A DNA stretch of 35,525 bases from Marinimicrobium sp. (GCA_027322215.1 DAHVRW010000009.1:1-35525); one strand, 5' to 3'. Numbered from the stretch's first letter, positions 1 to 8,506 are shown. Notes: generated from the letters alone by a model not told the origin. Translations and numbers: made by a program.

Positions 1-688
1 AAAACGTTTGACGCGTCATTGGCTGGGCTCGCTGGCTCGGGAACAGGACGTCTGCGGGCCGATGGTTCAACAGTATCGGCCGAGCTTCGCGCAGGTAGCG
101 CTCCAACCAATCACAGGCTTCCTGCCCCAAAGGCACCAGGCGCTCTTTACTGCCTTTGCCCATCACGCGGATGACGCCTTGGCGCAGATTAAGCTGGCCC
201 AATGTGAGCCCCACCAACTCCGACACCCGTAAACCGCAGGCGTAGAGCACTTCTAACATGGTTCGGTCTCGTAACCCCAGGGGCTCATCCAGGTTCGGGG
301 CCGCCAACAGTTGCTCGACATCCGCCTCAGTGACTGACTTCGGCAGAGCTCGCGGCAATTTCGGGTGATCCACCAAGGCCAAGGGGTCTTCTTTTAACAC
401 CCCTTCGCGCAGCTGAAACCGGTAAAAACCCCGCACACAAGACAAAAATCGAGCGCTGGAGCGACTGGAAAAGCCCTGCTCGTAGCGGTGCGCCAAATAG
501 CGCAGGAATTGTCCGTGGCTAACCGCGAGTAACCCACTACCCTGTGCACTCAGCCAGTGCGCATAGGCTTCTAAATCACGCCGGTAAGAGCTTAAGGTAT
601 TTTCACTCAAACCTCGCTCCATCCACGCAGCGTCCAAATAACGCTCTAGGACTTGGGCTTCTTCGGCTGGCAGAGGGGTACGCGTCAT
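1..688 (-). CDS. xerD: Site-specific tyrosine recombinase XerD, 3' end cut off by the window edge
   Basis: This gene is missing from the ORF track because it has no stop inside the window; I translated it by hand from the ATG at 688. The 229 visible residues match XerD rather than XerC: an N-terminal core-binding domain (ENTLSSYRRDLEAY), then the start of the catalytic domain with the first active-site arginine in ACGLRVSELVGL and the GKGSKERLVPLG strand. About 70 residues with the HxLRH box and the nucleophilic tyrosine lie beyond base 1. XerD works with XerC at dif to resolve chromosome dimers. It lies downstream of rplS in the same direction but behind a terminator, so it should have its own promoter. 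No Shine-Dalgarno sequence is visible before the ATG. The identity is sure; completeness cannot be judged. Confidence 0.95.
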   Translation of the reverse strand, partial: MTRTPLPAEEAQVLERYLDAAWMERGLSENTLSSYRRDLEAYAHWLSAQGSGLLAVSHGQFLRYLAHRYEQGFSSRSSARFLSCVRGFYRFQLREGVLKEDPLALVDHPKLPRALPKSVTEADVEQLLAAPNLDEPLGLRDRTMLEVLYACGLRVSELVGLTLGQLNLRQGVIRVMGKGSKERLVPLGQEACDWLERYLREARPILLNHRPADVLFPSQRAQPMTRQTF

Positions 689-833
689 GACGCCCAGTAT
701 AACCTGCTGGCAAGCCAAAAGGGCCGATGATTAGCCTGTTGCAGCTGAGTTGTCGTTGTCTGTGCGCTCCTTCACGTTGCGCTTTTATACACCGTTCGCT
801 TTGACCGCGCTCGGTTTTCGCGCGCTGTGGGCA

Positions 834-869
834 TAAAAAAAGCCGGGGAGACTTGGCACCCCGGCTTTC
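834..869 (-). terminator. Rho-independent terminator of the rpsP-rplS operon
   Basis: On the minus strand an 8-bp GC-rich stem (AGCCGGGG / CCCCGGCT) with a 10-base loop is followed directly by a run of T residues. It lies about 40 bases past the rplS stop and ahead of xerD, so it closes the ribosomal operon. Confidence 0.9.
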
Positions 870-909
870 TCGTCGCGCAACATCCGAACCCAGGGTTCGA
901 ACGAGACGC

Positions 910-1260
910 TTAGCGCAGCTTTTCTTTAATCCGCGCCGCTTTACCGGTCAGCTCACGCAAGTGATACAGCTTGGCCTTGCGCACATCACCGCGACGCTTG
1001 ATTTCAATGCTGTCCACCTGAGGGCTATGGGTTTGGAACGTACGCTCCACGCCCACACCATGGGAAATTTTGCGAACAGTGAAAGCCGAGTGCAAACCGC
1101 GCTTGCGACGGGCAATCACCACACCTTCGTAAGCCTGCAGGCGCTCGCGGGTACCTTCCTTTACTCTTACCTGTACGACAACGGTGTCGCCCGGGGCCAG
1201 GTCAGGAACGTCTTTCTTCAGTTGCTCGTTTTCCAGCTCCTGAATAATTTTATTGGTCAT
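910..1260 (-). CDS. rplS: 50S ribosomal protein L19
   Basis: L19 sits at the 30S-50S interface of the ribosome. The 116 residues from [10 protein letters not shown] match the family over its whole length (E. coli L19 is 115 residues), including [14 protein letters not shown] and the [15 protein letters not shown] block. The track starts at 1290, but AGGAG lies about 7 bases before the ATG at 1260, whereas the ATG at 1266 is almost on top of it; I therefore choose 1260. The start overlaps the 3' end of trmD by 11 bases, which suggests translational coupling. It is the last gene of the rpsP-rimM-trmD-rplS operon and is followed by a clear terminator. Confidence 0.97.
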   Translation of the reverse strand: MTNKIIQELENEQLKKDVPDLAPGDTVVVQVRVKEGTRERLQAYEGVVIARRKRGLHSAFTVRKISHGVGVERTFQTHSPQVDSIEIKRRGDVRKAKLYHLRELTGKAARIKEKLR

Positions 1261-2119
1261 GGTCATTCTCCTGAAAATTTGTAGCTTCACAGCTAGAGTG
1301 CGTCGTTGGACCGATCCGCGCCTTCGGGGAAGTCAGCGGCTTCTGGTCATGTTCAAGGTCCCGACGAAAGTCCGTCAGCAGCGCCTGCTGCTCCTTGGTT
1401 AAGTTTTTCACTTGCAGTAAATCTGGCCGTTTCAGCCAGGTTCGCCCTAACGCCTGTTTCAGGCGCCAGCGCCGAATTCGTTCATGGTCACCGGATAACA
1501 GCACTTCCGGAACCGGCCTGCCCTCGAATACCTCGGGGCGTGTGTAATGGGGGCAATCCAGTAAGCCCTCGGCGAATGAATCCTCTTGCGCCGAATCCGC
1601 GTGCCCCAAAGCACCGGGGATTAACCGGGTGAGCGCATCGATCAGTACCATGGCCGGCAATTCGCCGCCACTGAGTACGTAATCGCCGATGGACCACTCT
1701 TGGTCAATGACCGTCTCCAACAGGCGCTCATCGATCCCTTCGTAGCGCCCGGCTACCAGCACCATGCCGGGATAGTCACTCAGTTGACTCACGCCGCTTT
1801 GGGTTAACGGTCGCCCTTGGGGTGACAGGTAAATCACCGGCGCGTCGACCCCAGCCCAGGCCTTGGCAGCGACGATCGCGTCGCGCAAGGGCTCTACCTT
1901 CATTAGCATACCGGGGCCGCCACCATACGGTCGGTCGTCCACGGTACGGTGCTTGTCCTGGGTAAAATCCCTGGGATTCCAGCACTGCAGGGTTATCAGG
2001 CCCTGATCTACCGCTCGCCCCGTTATGCCGTAATCGGTCAGCGCGCGGAACATGTCAGGAAAAAGGCTCACCAGCGCCAATTTTCGCGCCCCGGTGTTGG
2101 CCTCCTGTGGCTGATCCAC
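1250..2119 (-). CDS. trmD: tRNA (guanine-37-N1)-methyltransferase
   Basis: TrmD methylates G37 next to the anticodon of tRNAs reading CUN, CCN and CGG codons with S-adenosylmethionine and prevents +1 frameshifts. The 289-residue product shows the trefoil-knot region: [28 protein letters not shown] and [17 protein letters not shown], followed by the C-terminal tRNA-contact domain ([14 protein letters not shown]). The start is a GTG at 2119 with GGAGG seven bases upstream. The protein is about 30 residues longer than E. coli TrmD because the reading frame runs through the rplS ribosome-binding site; this tail ([12 protein letters not shown]...) has no counterpart I recognise. It lies 31 bases downstream of rimM. 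The window also carries a tRNA-Pro(GGG), a type of TrmD substrate. Confidence 0.97.
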   Translation of the reverse strand: MDQPQEANTGARKLALVSLFPDMFRALTDYGITGRAVDQGLITLQCWNPRDFTQDKHRTVDDRPYGGGPGMLMKVEPLRDAIVAAKAWAGVDAPVIYLSPQGRPLTQSGVSQLSDYPGMVLVAGRYEGIDERLLETVIDQEWSIGDYVLSGGELPAMVLIDALTRLIPGALGHADSAQEDSFAEGLLDCPHYTRPEVFEGRPVPEVLLSGDHERIRRWRLKQALGRTWLKRPDLLQVKNLTKEQQALLTDFRRDLEHDQKPLTSPKARIGPTTHSSCEATNFQENDHDQ

Positions 2120-2150
2120 GTCGCCGCCTCCGTCGATGCCTGAGCTCCGC

Positions 2151-2690
2151 CTAGAAATCCGGATCCCAGTCTACTTCTATAATGCCCGACACCAAGTTTA
2201 CGCTGAGTACGTACTGCTCTGGTACGTAGGGAACCAGCCGCTCACGCTGATCTAAACTCTCAGCGTCTGGCGCAACAACCAACACGTCGTTAGCGCCGGT
2301 TTCCAGCAGGTTGGCGACCCGCCCAAGATCCCACGACTGCCCTTGGTGGCGGCTGATAACTCGCAAGCCCTGCAATTGGTGCCAATAGTAATCACCGCTA
2401 TCCAGAGCTGGCAGCTGCGCTCGCTCAATGGCGATAACTTGACCAGCATAACGACTGGCCAGATCCCGGTCGTCGACACCTTTTATGTGTACGACGTAAC
2501 CTTTGCCTTGGGGGCGAGAGGCGTCTATCTCTACCTGTTTGACCCCGTGAGGCGTTTTCAGCCACCAAGGCTGGTACGCAAACAGGTTGTCAGCAGGCTG
2601 GGTAAAAGACTGAACCTTGAGCCAGCCCTTGATCCCGTACGCCGCGCTAATGCGGCCTACATCAATCAACCCCGATTCGCTGTCTGACAT
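2151..2690 (-). CDS. rimM: Ribosome maturation factor RimM
   Basis: RimM binds S19 and helps mature the 30S head domain and 16S rRNA. The 179-residue product begins with the family signature [16 protein letters not shown] and continues with the N-terminal beta-barrel. The linker [11 protein letters not shown] leads into the C-terminal PRC-barrel ([18 protein letters not shown]) and ends with [10 protein letters not shown]. Its length matches the family. It starts 15 bases after rpsP and is followed by trmD, the standard proteobacterial operon order. Nothing unusual is visible. Confidence 0.97.
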   Translation of the reverse strand: MSDSESGLIDVGRISAAYGIKGWLKVQSFTQPADNLFAYQPWWLKTPHGVKQVEIDASRPQGKGYVVHIKGVDDRDLASRYAGQVIAIERAQLPALDSGDYYWHQLQGLRVISRHQGQSWDLGRVANLLETGANDVLVVAPDAESLDQRERLVPYVPEQYVLSVNLVSGIIEVDWDPDF

Positions 2691-2705
2691 TTTCTGTCGA
2701 CGACC

Positions 2706-2975
2706 TTAAGCCGCTTTTTCGTCGGCCTTTTGCGCTTCGCGGCTTTCTTTCACCAGCCCAGCCACACGCTCGCTGAGCTGCGCTCCCTGGCTAATCCAGT
2801 AGTCGACGCGCTCCAAATCCACACGCAGACGCTCTTCCTGGCCGCGCGCAATGGGGTTGAAAAAGCCCACGCGCTCGATGAAACGGCCATTACGGGCACT
2901 GCGGCTGTCGGTGACGGACAGGTGGAAAAAAGGACGCTTCTTGGAGCCGCCACGAGCCAAACGAATAATTACCAT
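2706..2975 (-). CDS. rpsP: 30S ribosomal protein S16
   Basis: S16 is an early-binding small-subunit protein. The 89 residues contain the family block [19 protein letters not shown] and the highly conserved [13 protein letters not shown], with a short charged tail ending QKADEKAA. It is the first gene of the rpsP-rimM-trmD-rplS operon. The 159 bases between it and fabY must contain its promoter; I could not pick a convincing -35/-10 pair there. The leader holds a small hairpin (CCAGC / GCTGG) of unknown meaning. In many relatives ffh lies upstream of rpsP; here fabY does. Confidence 0.97.
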   Translation of the reverse strand: MVIIRLARGGSKKRPFFHLSVTDSRSARNGRFIERVGFFNPIARGQEERLRVDLERVDYWISQGAQLSERVAGLVKESREAQKADEKAA

Positions 2976-3134
2976 TGAGGACTTTCCTGTATTTTCTCAG
3001 TTTGGCACCAGCACAACGGGCTGGTACCCCATAAAACGGTCAAAGCCACACCCACATAGCGGGCGCAGAAGGCGCGGTATTTTAAGGGAACGCGCGGGCT
3101 TTGTATAGCCTTTTGGGGCGCAATCGACCGTGAA

Positions 3135-5036
3135 TCAAACCATATCCGAAAAGCGATTGGGTAATTCCAGGGATATTTCCTGGCCAAACCCCGGCACCTT
3201 GATGCCCTTTTCGTTCACCGCCAACTCTTTATCGTCGATCAACCCTTCACCGAACTGGTAAACCGTCCGGAAGCGTCCCGTCAGCGCCTCGGCATCATAG
3301 GCAGCGGCGCGCTCGCGCACCGCCTCGCGCCGTTGCGCGTAGGAATCGAACTGCTCCTGACCGTGGCGCTTGACCAGCATCCGCTCCACTACCCTGGGTG
3401 CCAGTACGCTGGCGGTGGCATTGTTACCCCCGAAGCCTTTGGAATTCAAAAACGCGACTTCGATAGGATCGTCTCGACGGTCCAAATCCGCCAGCGGAAT
3501 GTCCAGTCGCTCCGCTACAACATCGTCCGCCACACGATCGATGGTTTTTATACCGGGAACCCAGCCGTAGCGGAACATCCCCAGGGTACATATGAGCTGC
3601 TCGCCACTGGCCGGAGCCAATGAATGACCAACATATGCCTTTATTGCCGCCACCGGCCAATTCTCAATTCCGAATACACGCGCCACCCGATCAAAAATTT
3701 CGGACTCGCTAACCCGGTTCTGCGGCGTGCTGGAACCATGGGCCTGCACCATGGAGCGGCGCTGAATCGTCTCATCGCCGACAATCGCGCGGGCCGATGC
3801 GACCGCTTTCGCCATGGTGATGTAGTTACCCGGCCCAGGTGCGGAGATGGATTTCTTGTAGCCATCGGCATTGATAAATACATCGTTGACCGCACCGTGA
3901 ATATCCGCCCCCAACTCCAGGGCCAGGGCGTCGTCCATCAACACCACATAAGTACTGGCCTCGGCGATGGTAAAACCGCAATTCTCACCAAATGGACGAC
4001 TGGAACGCCGCAGATCAGTGGTATCGCTGCCATCGAGCTTCTTCAGCCGATCTTCCTGGGCCAGCGCACCCATGGTGGCATAACCATCGATAATCTCGGA
4101 AGTGATGGGCGCCTCGGCGTTGCCCACGATGGCGACTCGGGCGCGGCCGCTGACAATATCTTCCACAGCGGCATTCAGATTGTACAAGAAGGAGGCACAC
4201 GCCCCCGCAATGGCGCCAGTACGGCCCACGCTGCCGATAATGTAAGCGTTGACGAAGTCCGCCGGCATGCTGTTCAGACCCAAAGGACACTGCTTGGTGG
4301 ACACCCGACCGCCCTTAAGGCGCGACTGCAACAGCCCGCCGAGCCCCGGCTCATCCATCTGGCTCATCACGTTGCTGGCGTAGACGCTGATTTGATCGGG
4401 TGGCACGGTCCGAGTGATCTCTGACCAGGGAATACCCATTGATTGCACCGCATCCGACGCCCCGATCACCGCCAGCTGCAAGGCACGTGGGTGAAAGCGG
4501 GCATTATATAAATCCGCCGGGTCGAATCCCGTGGGCAACTGACCGGCTGATTTAACCGCCATGGCACGGTAGCTATCCAGTTTCACGGCTACAGAACCGC
4601 TTACACTCACCTGTACTCGCCGGTTGGGCAACGGGGTTACGCTCCACTCTGTCGGCAGCGGCTCGGGCAGTTCCCGCTCATCCATTTCAAAGCACACCGG
4701 TTGGGCTGTGCCATCCAATACAGCCGACTTTTGCCAATGCACCGCATCCACGTCGAAAAAACCGGCCTCAATGCGCCGAATCAGCGTGCCATCAAGCACC
4801 TGTTGGCCGAAGCGGGCTTCTATTTCCGGCAGCTCCAGAGCCTGCCCGCCCTCATCTCGATAGGCGCCCTCGGTGTGCGTCACCAGGCCCATCATCACCG
4901 CCAGCCCAGCCAAAGTCTCCTGCCGCTCCTGGGGGCTCAGACTCTCTAACACCATGCGACGATAGGCGTGATGACCCGATGCGCGGCCCGCCGCATTAAA
5001 ACCGCCAAAGCCCACAATCACCGGTAATGCGGACAT
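3135..5036 (-). CDS. fabY: Beta-ketoacyl-ACP synthase, FabY type
   Basis: FabY-type condensing enzymes start fatty acid synthesis by joining an acetyl unit to malonyl-ACP; this role was worked out in Pseudomonas aeruginosa, where FabY takes the place of FabH. The 633-residue length is typical of this long KAS subfamily and much greater than FabB or FabF (about 410). The thiolase-fold triad is visible: Cys280 in AGACASFLYN, His433 in QAHGSSTPQN and His471 in YVGHSLAPASG, then the glycine-rich NSKGFGGNNA near 531. The roughly 180-residue N-terminal extension and the charged C-terminal tail are subfamily traits. A GlxA/AraC-type regulator is transcribed divergently. I am confident of the subfamily; the substrate choice is inferred. 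Confidence 0.88.
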   Translation of the reverse strand: MSALPVIVGFGGFNAAGRASGHHAYRRMVLESLSPQERQETLAGLAVMMGLVTHTEGAYRDEGGQALELPEIEARFGQQVLDGTLIRRIEAGFFDVDAVHWQKSAVLDGTAQPVCFEMDERELPEPLPTEWSVTPLPNRRVQVSVSGSVAVKLDSYRAMAVKSAGQLPTGFDPADLYNARFHPRALQLAVIGASDAVQSMGIPWSEITRTVPPDQISVYASNVMSQMDEPGLGGLLQSRLKGGRVSTKQCPLGLNSMPADFVNAYIIGSVGRTGAIAGACASFLYNLNAAVEDIVSGRARVAIVGNAEAPITSEIIDGYATMGALAQEDRLKKLDGSDTTDLRRSSRPFGENCGFTIAEASTYVVLMDDALALELGADIHGAVNDVFINADGYKKSISAPGPGNYITMAKAVASARAIVGDETIQRRSMVQAHGSSTPQNRVSESEIFDRVARVFGIENWPVAAIKAYVGHSLAPASGEQLICTLGMFRYGWVPGIKTIDRVADDVVAERLDIPLADLDRRDDPIEVAFLNSKGFGGNNATASVLAPRVVERMLVKRHGQEQFDSYAQRREAVRERAAAYDAEALTGRFRTVYQFGEGLIDDKELAVNEKGIKVPGFGQEISLELPNRFSDMV

Positions 5037-5123
5037 AGAAAAAACTCCAGAAATTCAATATTCAATGAACAACGCGCAGCGCTGTGGGAATCAAGAACCC
5101 GCGCAACATTTAAATCGGCGTAA

Positions 5124-5172
5124 AGTTTATGGCCAAGCCCTAAGCTTGTCATGGTCATTCTAGCCATAAACT
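5124..5172. promoter_or_regulatory. Candidate operator: 10-bp inverted repeat in the fabY / regulator intergenic region
   Basis: A perfect inverted repeat, AGTTTATGGC at 5124-5133 and GCCATAAACT at 5163-5172, lies in the 185-bp gap between the divergent fabY and GlxA-type genes, 39 bp apart start to start. For fabY a tentative minus-strand promoter is TTGGCC, 17 bp, TTAAAT, and its -35 overlaps the left arm. The position fits binding by the adjacent AraC-type protein, but this is inference. Confidence 0.45.
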
Positions 5173-5221
5173 GTGGTATTTTAGCCGTTTTTCCCCTCAC
5201 GTGTGTTTAAAGGAAAGGATT

Positions 5222-6241
5222 GTGAATCAGCCCCTGCCCAACCGGGTCCGGATTAGCTTTTTGCTGAGCGAGAATATGCTGGCAACCAGTGCCACCCTAC
5301 CCATGGAAATGCTATTAACGGCCGAGAGTGCCGGTGGCGTCGCGCGCCGCAGAGGCAGCGCTAAAACCCTAATTGAGCTGCGCACGACGGGCGTAGCTGG
5401 GGCTGCGGTCAACACCCGTGCGGGAATGAAGTGGACACCGGAACTGACGCTTGAAGAGGCGGAACAAAGCGACATCATCTACGTACCCGGCCTGTGGCGC
5501 AACCCCCGGCCCGTAGTACGTCGCCACCCCGAGGTATTACAGTGGTTACGCCGCCAACACGAAAACGGTGCACTAATCAGTGCCGTTGGCACCGGTGTGT
5601 GCTATCTGGCTGAGGCCGGCCTGCTGGACGGCAAAGCCGCCACTACCCATTGGCATTACTTTGATCAGTTCCATAAGGATTATCCGTCGGTGCAGCTCAA
5701 GCGCCAGTACTTCATTACCCAGGCAGGCACTCTTTATTGCGCCGCCAGCGTAAACTCCCTGGCGGATTTAACCGTGCACTTTATCCAGCGTCTCTACGAC
5801 AAGACCATAGCCAGCCATGTGGAGCGGCATTTCTCCCATGAGATTCGTCGTTCATATGAAAGTTCGGGCTACTTTGAGCAGGCTCGCAGCCGTCATCCCG
5901 ATGAGGACATTGTGCAGATCCAAATCTGGTTACAAGACAATTACTCAAGAAGTATTGTGCTCAGTGAGGTCGCTGGGCGTTTCGGGATGAGTGTGCGCAC
6001 GTTGAACCGGCGCTTCCGGGCCGCCACCGGCCAAACACCCTTGCAGTATTTGCAGGAAACCCGCATCAATCATGCCCGCGGCTTGCTAAAAACCAGCAAT
6101 CTTTCCATCAGTGAGATTGCGGATAAGGTCGGCTATCAGGACGTGGGCCATTTCAACGCTTTATTCAAAAAACAGTTAACCACCACACCGGCCCAATACC
6201 GGGCAACGGTGCGCGCCAAACTGTTCAGCGCCGATTATTGA
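5222..6241 (+). CDS. GlxA/AraC-family transcriptional regulator with DJ-1/PfpI-like domain
   Basis: An N-terminal DJ-1/PfpI-like amidotransferase-fold domain (about residues 5-190, ending with AEAGLLDGKAATTHW) is fused to a C-terminal AraC DNA-binding domain of about 100 residues with two helix-turn-helix units (LSEVAGRFGMSVRTLNRRF; ISEIADKVGYQDVGHFNALF). The track starts at a GTG at 5201, but AGGAAAGG lies just before the GTG at 5222, which I prefer (339 residues). The nucleophile-elbow cysteine common in GlxA relatives (CTG) is replaced by glycine (AVGTGVCYL), so the domain is probably a sensor or a structural unit. Divergent placement suggests control of fabY, of itself, or both. The signal it responds to is unknown. 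Confidence 0.85.
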   Translation: MNQPLPNRVRISFLLSENMLATSATLPMEMLLTAESAGGVARRRGSAKTLIELRTTGVAGAAVNTRAGMKWTPELTLEEAEQSDIIYVPGLWRNPRPVVRRHPEVLQWLRRQHENGALISAVGTGVCYLAEAGLLDGKAATTHWHYFDQFHKDYPSVQLKRQYFITQAGTLYCAASVNSLADLTVHFIQRLYDKTIASHVERHFSHEIRRSYESSGYFEQARSRHPDEDIVQIQIWLQDNYSRSIVLSEVAGRFGMSVRTLNRRFRAATGQTPLQYLQETRINHARGLLKTSNLSISEIADKVGYQDVGHFNALFKKQLTTTPAQYRATVRAKLFSADY

Positions 6242-6245
6242 CCGG

Positions 6246-6333
6246 ATAAAAAAAAGCGCTGGCCGGGGTTAAGTGGCCAACGCCAAAAGGAGAAAGAAAA
6301 GAACAAATTCAATGGGCCCGCCTGAGCGGGCCC
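6246..6333 (-). terminator. Tandem hairpins ending hsp20 transcription
   Basis: Two hairpins follow the hsp20 stop on the minus strand. The first (GGGCCCGC / GCGGGCCC, 6314-6333) has only a weak T-rich tail. The second (stem at 6256-6264 with 6275-6283, one mismatch) is followed by eight T residues and is the stronger terminator. It sits between the convergent regulator gene and hsp20; in the plus direction no T-run follows it. Confidence 0.75.
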
Positions 6334-6340
6334 TTCAGGA

Positions 6341-6838
6341 TTATGCCACTGCCGTGTCTTTATCGGCGCGGGGCACTTGTTTAATATCGGCGGCCGCTCC
6401 GGCATCGCCCTGCTCCAAAGCTCCCTGAATCTCGATGGTCCGAGGCTTCATGGCTTCAGGTATTTCGCGCACCAAGTCCACGTGCAAGAGGCCATTTTCA
6501 AAAACGGCGCCCTTAACCTGGACGTAATCAGCCAATTGGAAACGACGCTCAAAGTTGCGCGCGGCGATTCCCTGGTACAGGTAGTTGCGCTTTTCGTCTT
6601 CCGCTTGCTTTTCAGCGGACACGGTTAGAGTGTTCTGGTTTACCTCGATACTCAGCTCTGAGCGGTCAAAGCCCGCAACGGCCATAGTAATCCGGTACTG
6701 GTCCTCCCCGGTTGACTCGATATTGTACGGGGGATAGCTGGGCTGCTGATCCGCGCGGCTCAGGCTGTCGAGTATGCTGGCCATACGGTCAAAACCGATG
6801 GCGGAACGATAAAGTGGTGTCAGATCAAATGTACGCAT
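6341..6838 (-). CDS. Small heat-shock protein, Hsp20/IbpA family
   Basis: This is an ATP-independent holdase that binds unfolding cytosolic proteins. The 165-residue product has the IbpA/B-style N-terminus (MRTFDLTPLYRSAIGFDRM) and an alpha-crystallin domain from about residue 38 (YNIESTGEDQYRITMAVAGF) to about 130, with the signature FENGLLHVDLVREIPE. The C-terminal arm contains KPRTIEIQG, in place of a canonical IXI oligomer anchor. The Ala- and Asp-rich tail is longer than in E. coli IbpA (137 residues). It stands alone between terminators and behind a long leader with a sigma32-like promoter, so heat induction is expected. I am sure of the family, less so of an ibpA orthologue call. Confidence 0.93.
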   Translation of the reverse strand: MRTFDLTPLYRSAIGFDRMASILDSLSRADQQPSYPPYNIESTGEDQYRITMAVAGFDRSELSIEVNQNTLTVSAEKQAEDEKRNYLYQGIAARNFERRFQLADYVQVKGAVFENGLLHVDLVREIPEAMKPRTIEIQGALEQGDAGAAADIKQVPRADKDTAVA

Positions 6839-6971
6839 GGTTTATATCCTCATGTTGAGCAATATAGTGGCGACCCATCATTACGATCAGGTCATGTTGG
6901 TATTTGCCACAATACGAGGCGTCAGCATTGACTCCCCATCTTGTAGCCCGCACCCCTCCTAAGAGCGGGTA
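6839..6971 (-). promoter_or_regulatory. Possible ROSE-like RNA thermometer in the hsp20 leader
   Basis: The leader from the predicted start site to the ATG is about 130 nt. Near its 3' end the minus strand has TTGCT (6858-6862) seven bases before the ribosome-binding AGGA (6847-6850), with CTC/GAG pairing between them. The UYGCU box facing the Shine-Dalgarno sequence is the hallmark of ROSE elements, which occur upstream of ibpA-type genes. I have not folded the whole leader, so this stays a candidate. Confidence 0.5.
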
Positions 6972-6978
6972 CACTACT

Positions 6979-7007
6979 TATATGGAGATAAAAAAAATAA
7001 TTTCAAG
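6979..7007 (-). promoter_or_regulatory. Sigma32 (heat-shock) promoter of hsp20
   Basis: On the minus strand CTTGAAA (7001-7007) is followed after 13 bp by CTCCATATA (6979-6987). This differs by one base from the sigma32 consensus CCCCATNTA and carries an exact CTTGAAA -35. Spacing is within the usual range, and the element lies directly upstream of the small heat-shock gene. Confidence 0.75.
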
Positions 7008-7034
7008 CCCTGCTGCGCTATAAAACCCCAAATA

Positions 7035-7961
7035 TCAAGGTGTCGTTAAAATCTGTTCCAGCGCAGGACGCAGCTGCGAAAATTGGAAGGCATACCCTTG
7101 TTCAAGCGCAACACTTGGGAGCACCCGCTGCCCTGCCAACAACAACTCATCCGCCAGTTCACCCATGACGGCACGCAACATAAAGCCAGGCACAGGCGCT
7201 AGTGCGGGGCGATCCAATACACTCGCCAGGGTCTTGGCAAAAACGCGATTGGTTACTGGAATGGGCGCGGTTCCATTGACCGCACCGCGCACCGCAGGGT
7301 TGCTCAAACACAATAGAATAATGCCCAGCAAATCATCGCGATGAATCCACGACATCCATTGTTTTCCGCGCCCCATTCGGCCACCTAAGCCCAATTTAAA
7401 CAACGGCAACATCGCTTTCAAAGCGCCCCCGTTTGGACCCAGAACGATACCGGTGCGCAGTCGGCAAACTCGTGTGCCATAATCCGAAAATCGCTCCGAT
7501 GCGGCCTCCCACGCCCGACAAAGTTGCGAGGCAAACCCATCATCGCTCTTATCGTCCTCTTCGGTAATCGGCTCATCGCCCTGCTTACCATAGACACCGA
7601 TGGCGCTGCCATTAATCAGTACCTCGGGGAAATCCCCCAGACGCTGGAAGTAATCAAACAGCGCTTCGGTGGTACCGATCCGGCTGCGCCGCATCTCCGC
7701 CTTAAGGTCTGTATTCCAGCGACGGGTGGCCAGGGGCTCACCGGCCAAATTGATTACTCCACCACAGATGGTGCCCTCCAATTCATTCAGGTCTGTCACC
7801 AACTGGACGTTGTCGCCCAAGCGCTCACGGGCTCGGTGGATGTCCCGGGTCAACGCCGTTACCGGGTGACCCAATTCGTCCAGCCGGGCGCACAGAGGCG
7901 TGCCAATAAAACCTGTGGCACCGGTTACCAATATGCGCGGATTGTCAGCAAGTGCGGCCAT
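7035..7961 (-). CDS. TIGR01777-family NAD-dependent epimerase/dehydratase-like protein (YfcH type)
   Basis: This is an extended short-chain dehydrogenase of the TIGR01777 family, which includes E. coli YfcH and plant/cyanobacterial relatives; no confirmed reaction is known to me. From the ATG at 7961 (GGAGGA at good spacing) the protein has 308 residues, close to YfcH (297). The Rossmann motif GATGFIG lies near the N-terminus. NLAGEPLATRRW, the NGSAIGVYG strand and the RTGIVLGPNGGALKAMLPLF block follow. The DUF1731-type C-terminus covers the last 45 residues. The track start at 8045 adds 28 residues with no family match and is rejected. It is divergent from the universal stress gene, and its 3' end abuts the hsp20 promoter. 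Confidence 0.9.
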   Translation of the reverse strand: MAALADNPRILVTGATGFIGTPLCARLDELGHPVTALTRDIHRARERLGDNVQLVTDLNELEGTICGGVINLAGEPLATRRWNTDLKAEMRRSRIGTTEALFDYFQRLGDFPEVLINGSAIGVYGKQGDEPITEEDDKSDDGFASQLCRAWEAASERFSDYGTRVCRLRTGIVLGPNGGALKAMLPLFKLGLGGRMGRGKQWMSWIHRDDLLGIILLCLSNPAVRGAVNGTAPIPVTNRVFAKTLASVLDRPALAPVPGFMLRAVMGELADELLLAGQRVLPSVALEQGYAFQFSQLRPALEQILTTP

Positions 7962-8074
7962 GGTCTCCTCCGGGGTGCGATCGTCTGTAAGGCACCTGTC
8001 GTTGCCCACTGCTTGGCAGGGCAGCCGCCTTAACGCTACACTCACTATGCCATAAAAAAACCAAGAGAATACCT

Positions 8075-8506
8075 ATGACGGGCTACGAAAAAATTTTGGT
8101 CGCAGTGGATTTAACAGAGGATGCGAAAACGGTTTTGCGTCAGGCGCGGCGCTTGTGCGGACCGGATGATTCCAGCCAACTGCACCTGATTCATGTGTCA
8201 GAACATCCGGTGACTGGGCATGGCAACGTCACCAGCAAAAATCACCGGGTTGGGGAAATACATCTGCGCCAGGAAATATTCCCGCGCTTACAGGCGCTGG
8301 CGGATGATCTGGATGCCGAACAGCTGCACATCGCGTTCGGCGATGCCGCCGAGGAAGTGAATCGACTGGCGGACTCTCTGGGCGCCCACGTTATCGTGAC
8401 CGGCAGTCATGGGGAACGAGGCATTCGCCGCTTACTGGGGACCACCGCTAACAGCATTGCTCATCACGCCAACTGCGACGTACTGACAGTGCGGATTGCC
8501 CACTGA
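8075..8506 (+). CDS. Universal stress protein, UspA family
   Basis: The 143 residues form one USP domain. It starts with the beta-1 strand and the conserved aspartate (KILVAVDL) and ends with the nucleotide-binding loop GSHGERGIRRLLGTT (residues 110-124). That loop follows the G-x2-G-x8-G-T pattern of ATP-binding USPs, so the protein probably binds ATP. Such proteins are cytosolic and induced by growth arrest and other stress; the physiological target here is unknown. The gene is monocistronic, divergent from the YfcH-like gene, and shares a bidirectional terminator with the convergent sapC-like gene. Confidence 0.92.
   Translation: MTGYEKILVAVDLTEDAKTVLRQARRLCGPDDSSQLHLIHVSEHPVTGHGNVTSKNHRVGEIHLRQEIFPRLQALADDLDAEQLHIAFGDAAEEVNRLADSLGAHVIVTGSHGERGIRRLLGTTANSIAHHANCDVLTVRIAH

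Noticed and set aside
3624-4424. 266-residue plus-strand ORF inside fabY
   Set aside because: It is the antisense shadow of a well-conserved gene, has no family-like sequence and no ribosome-binding site.
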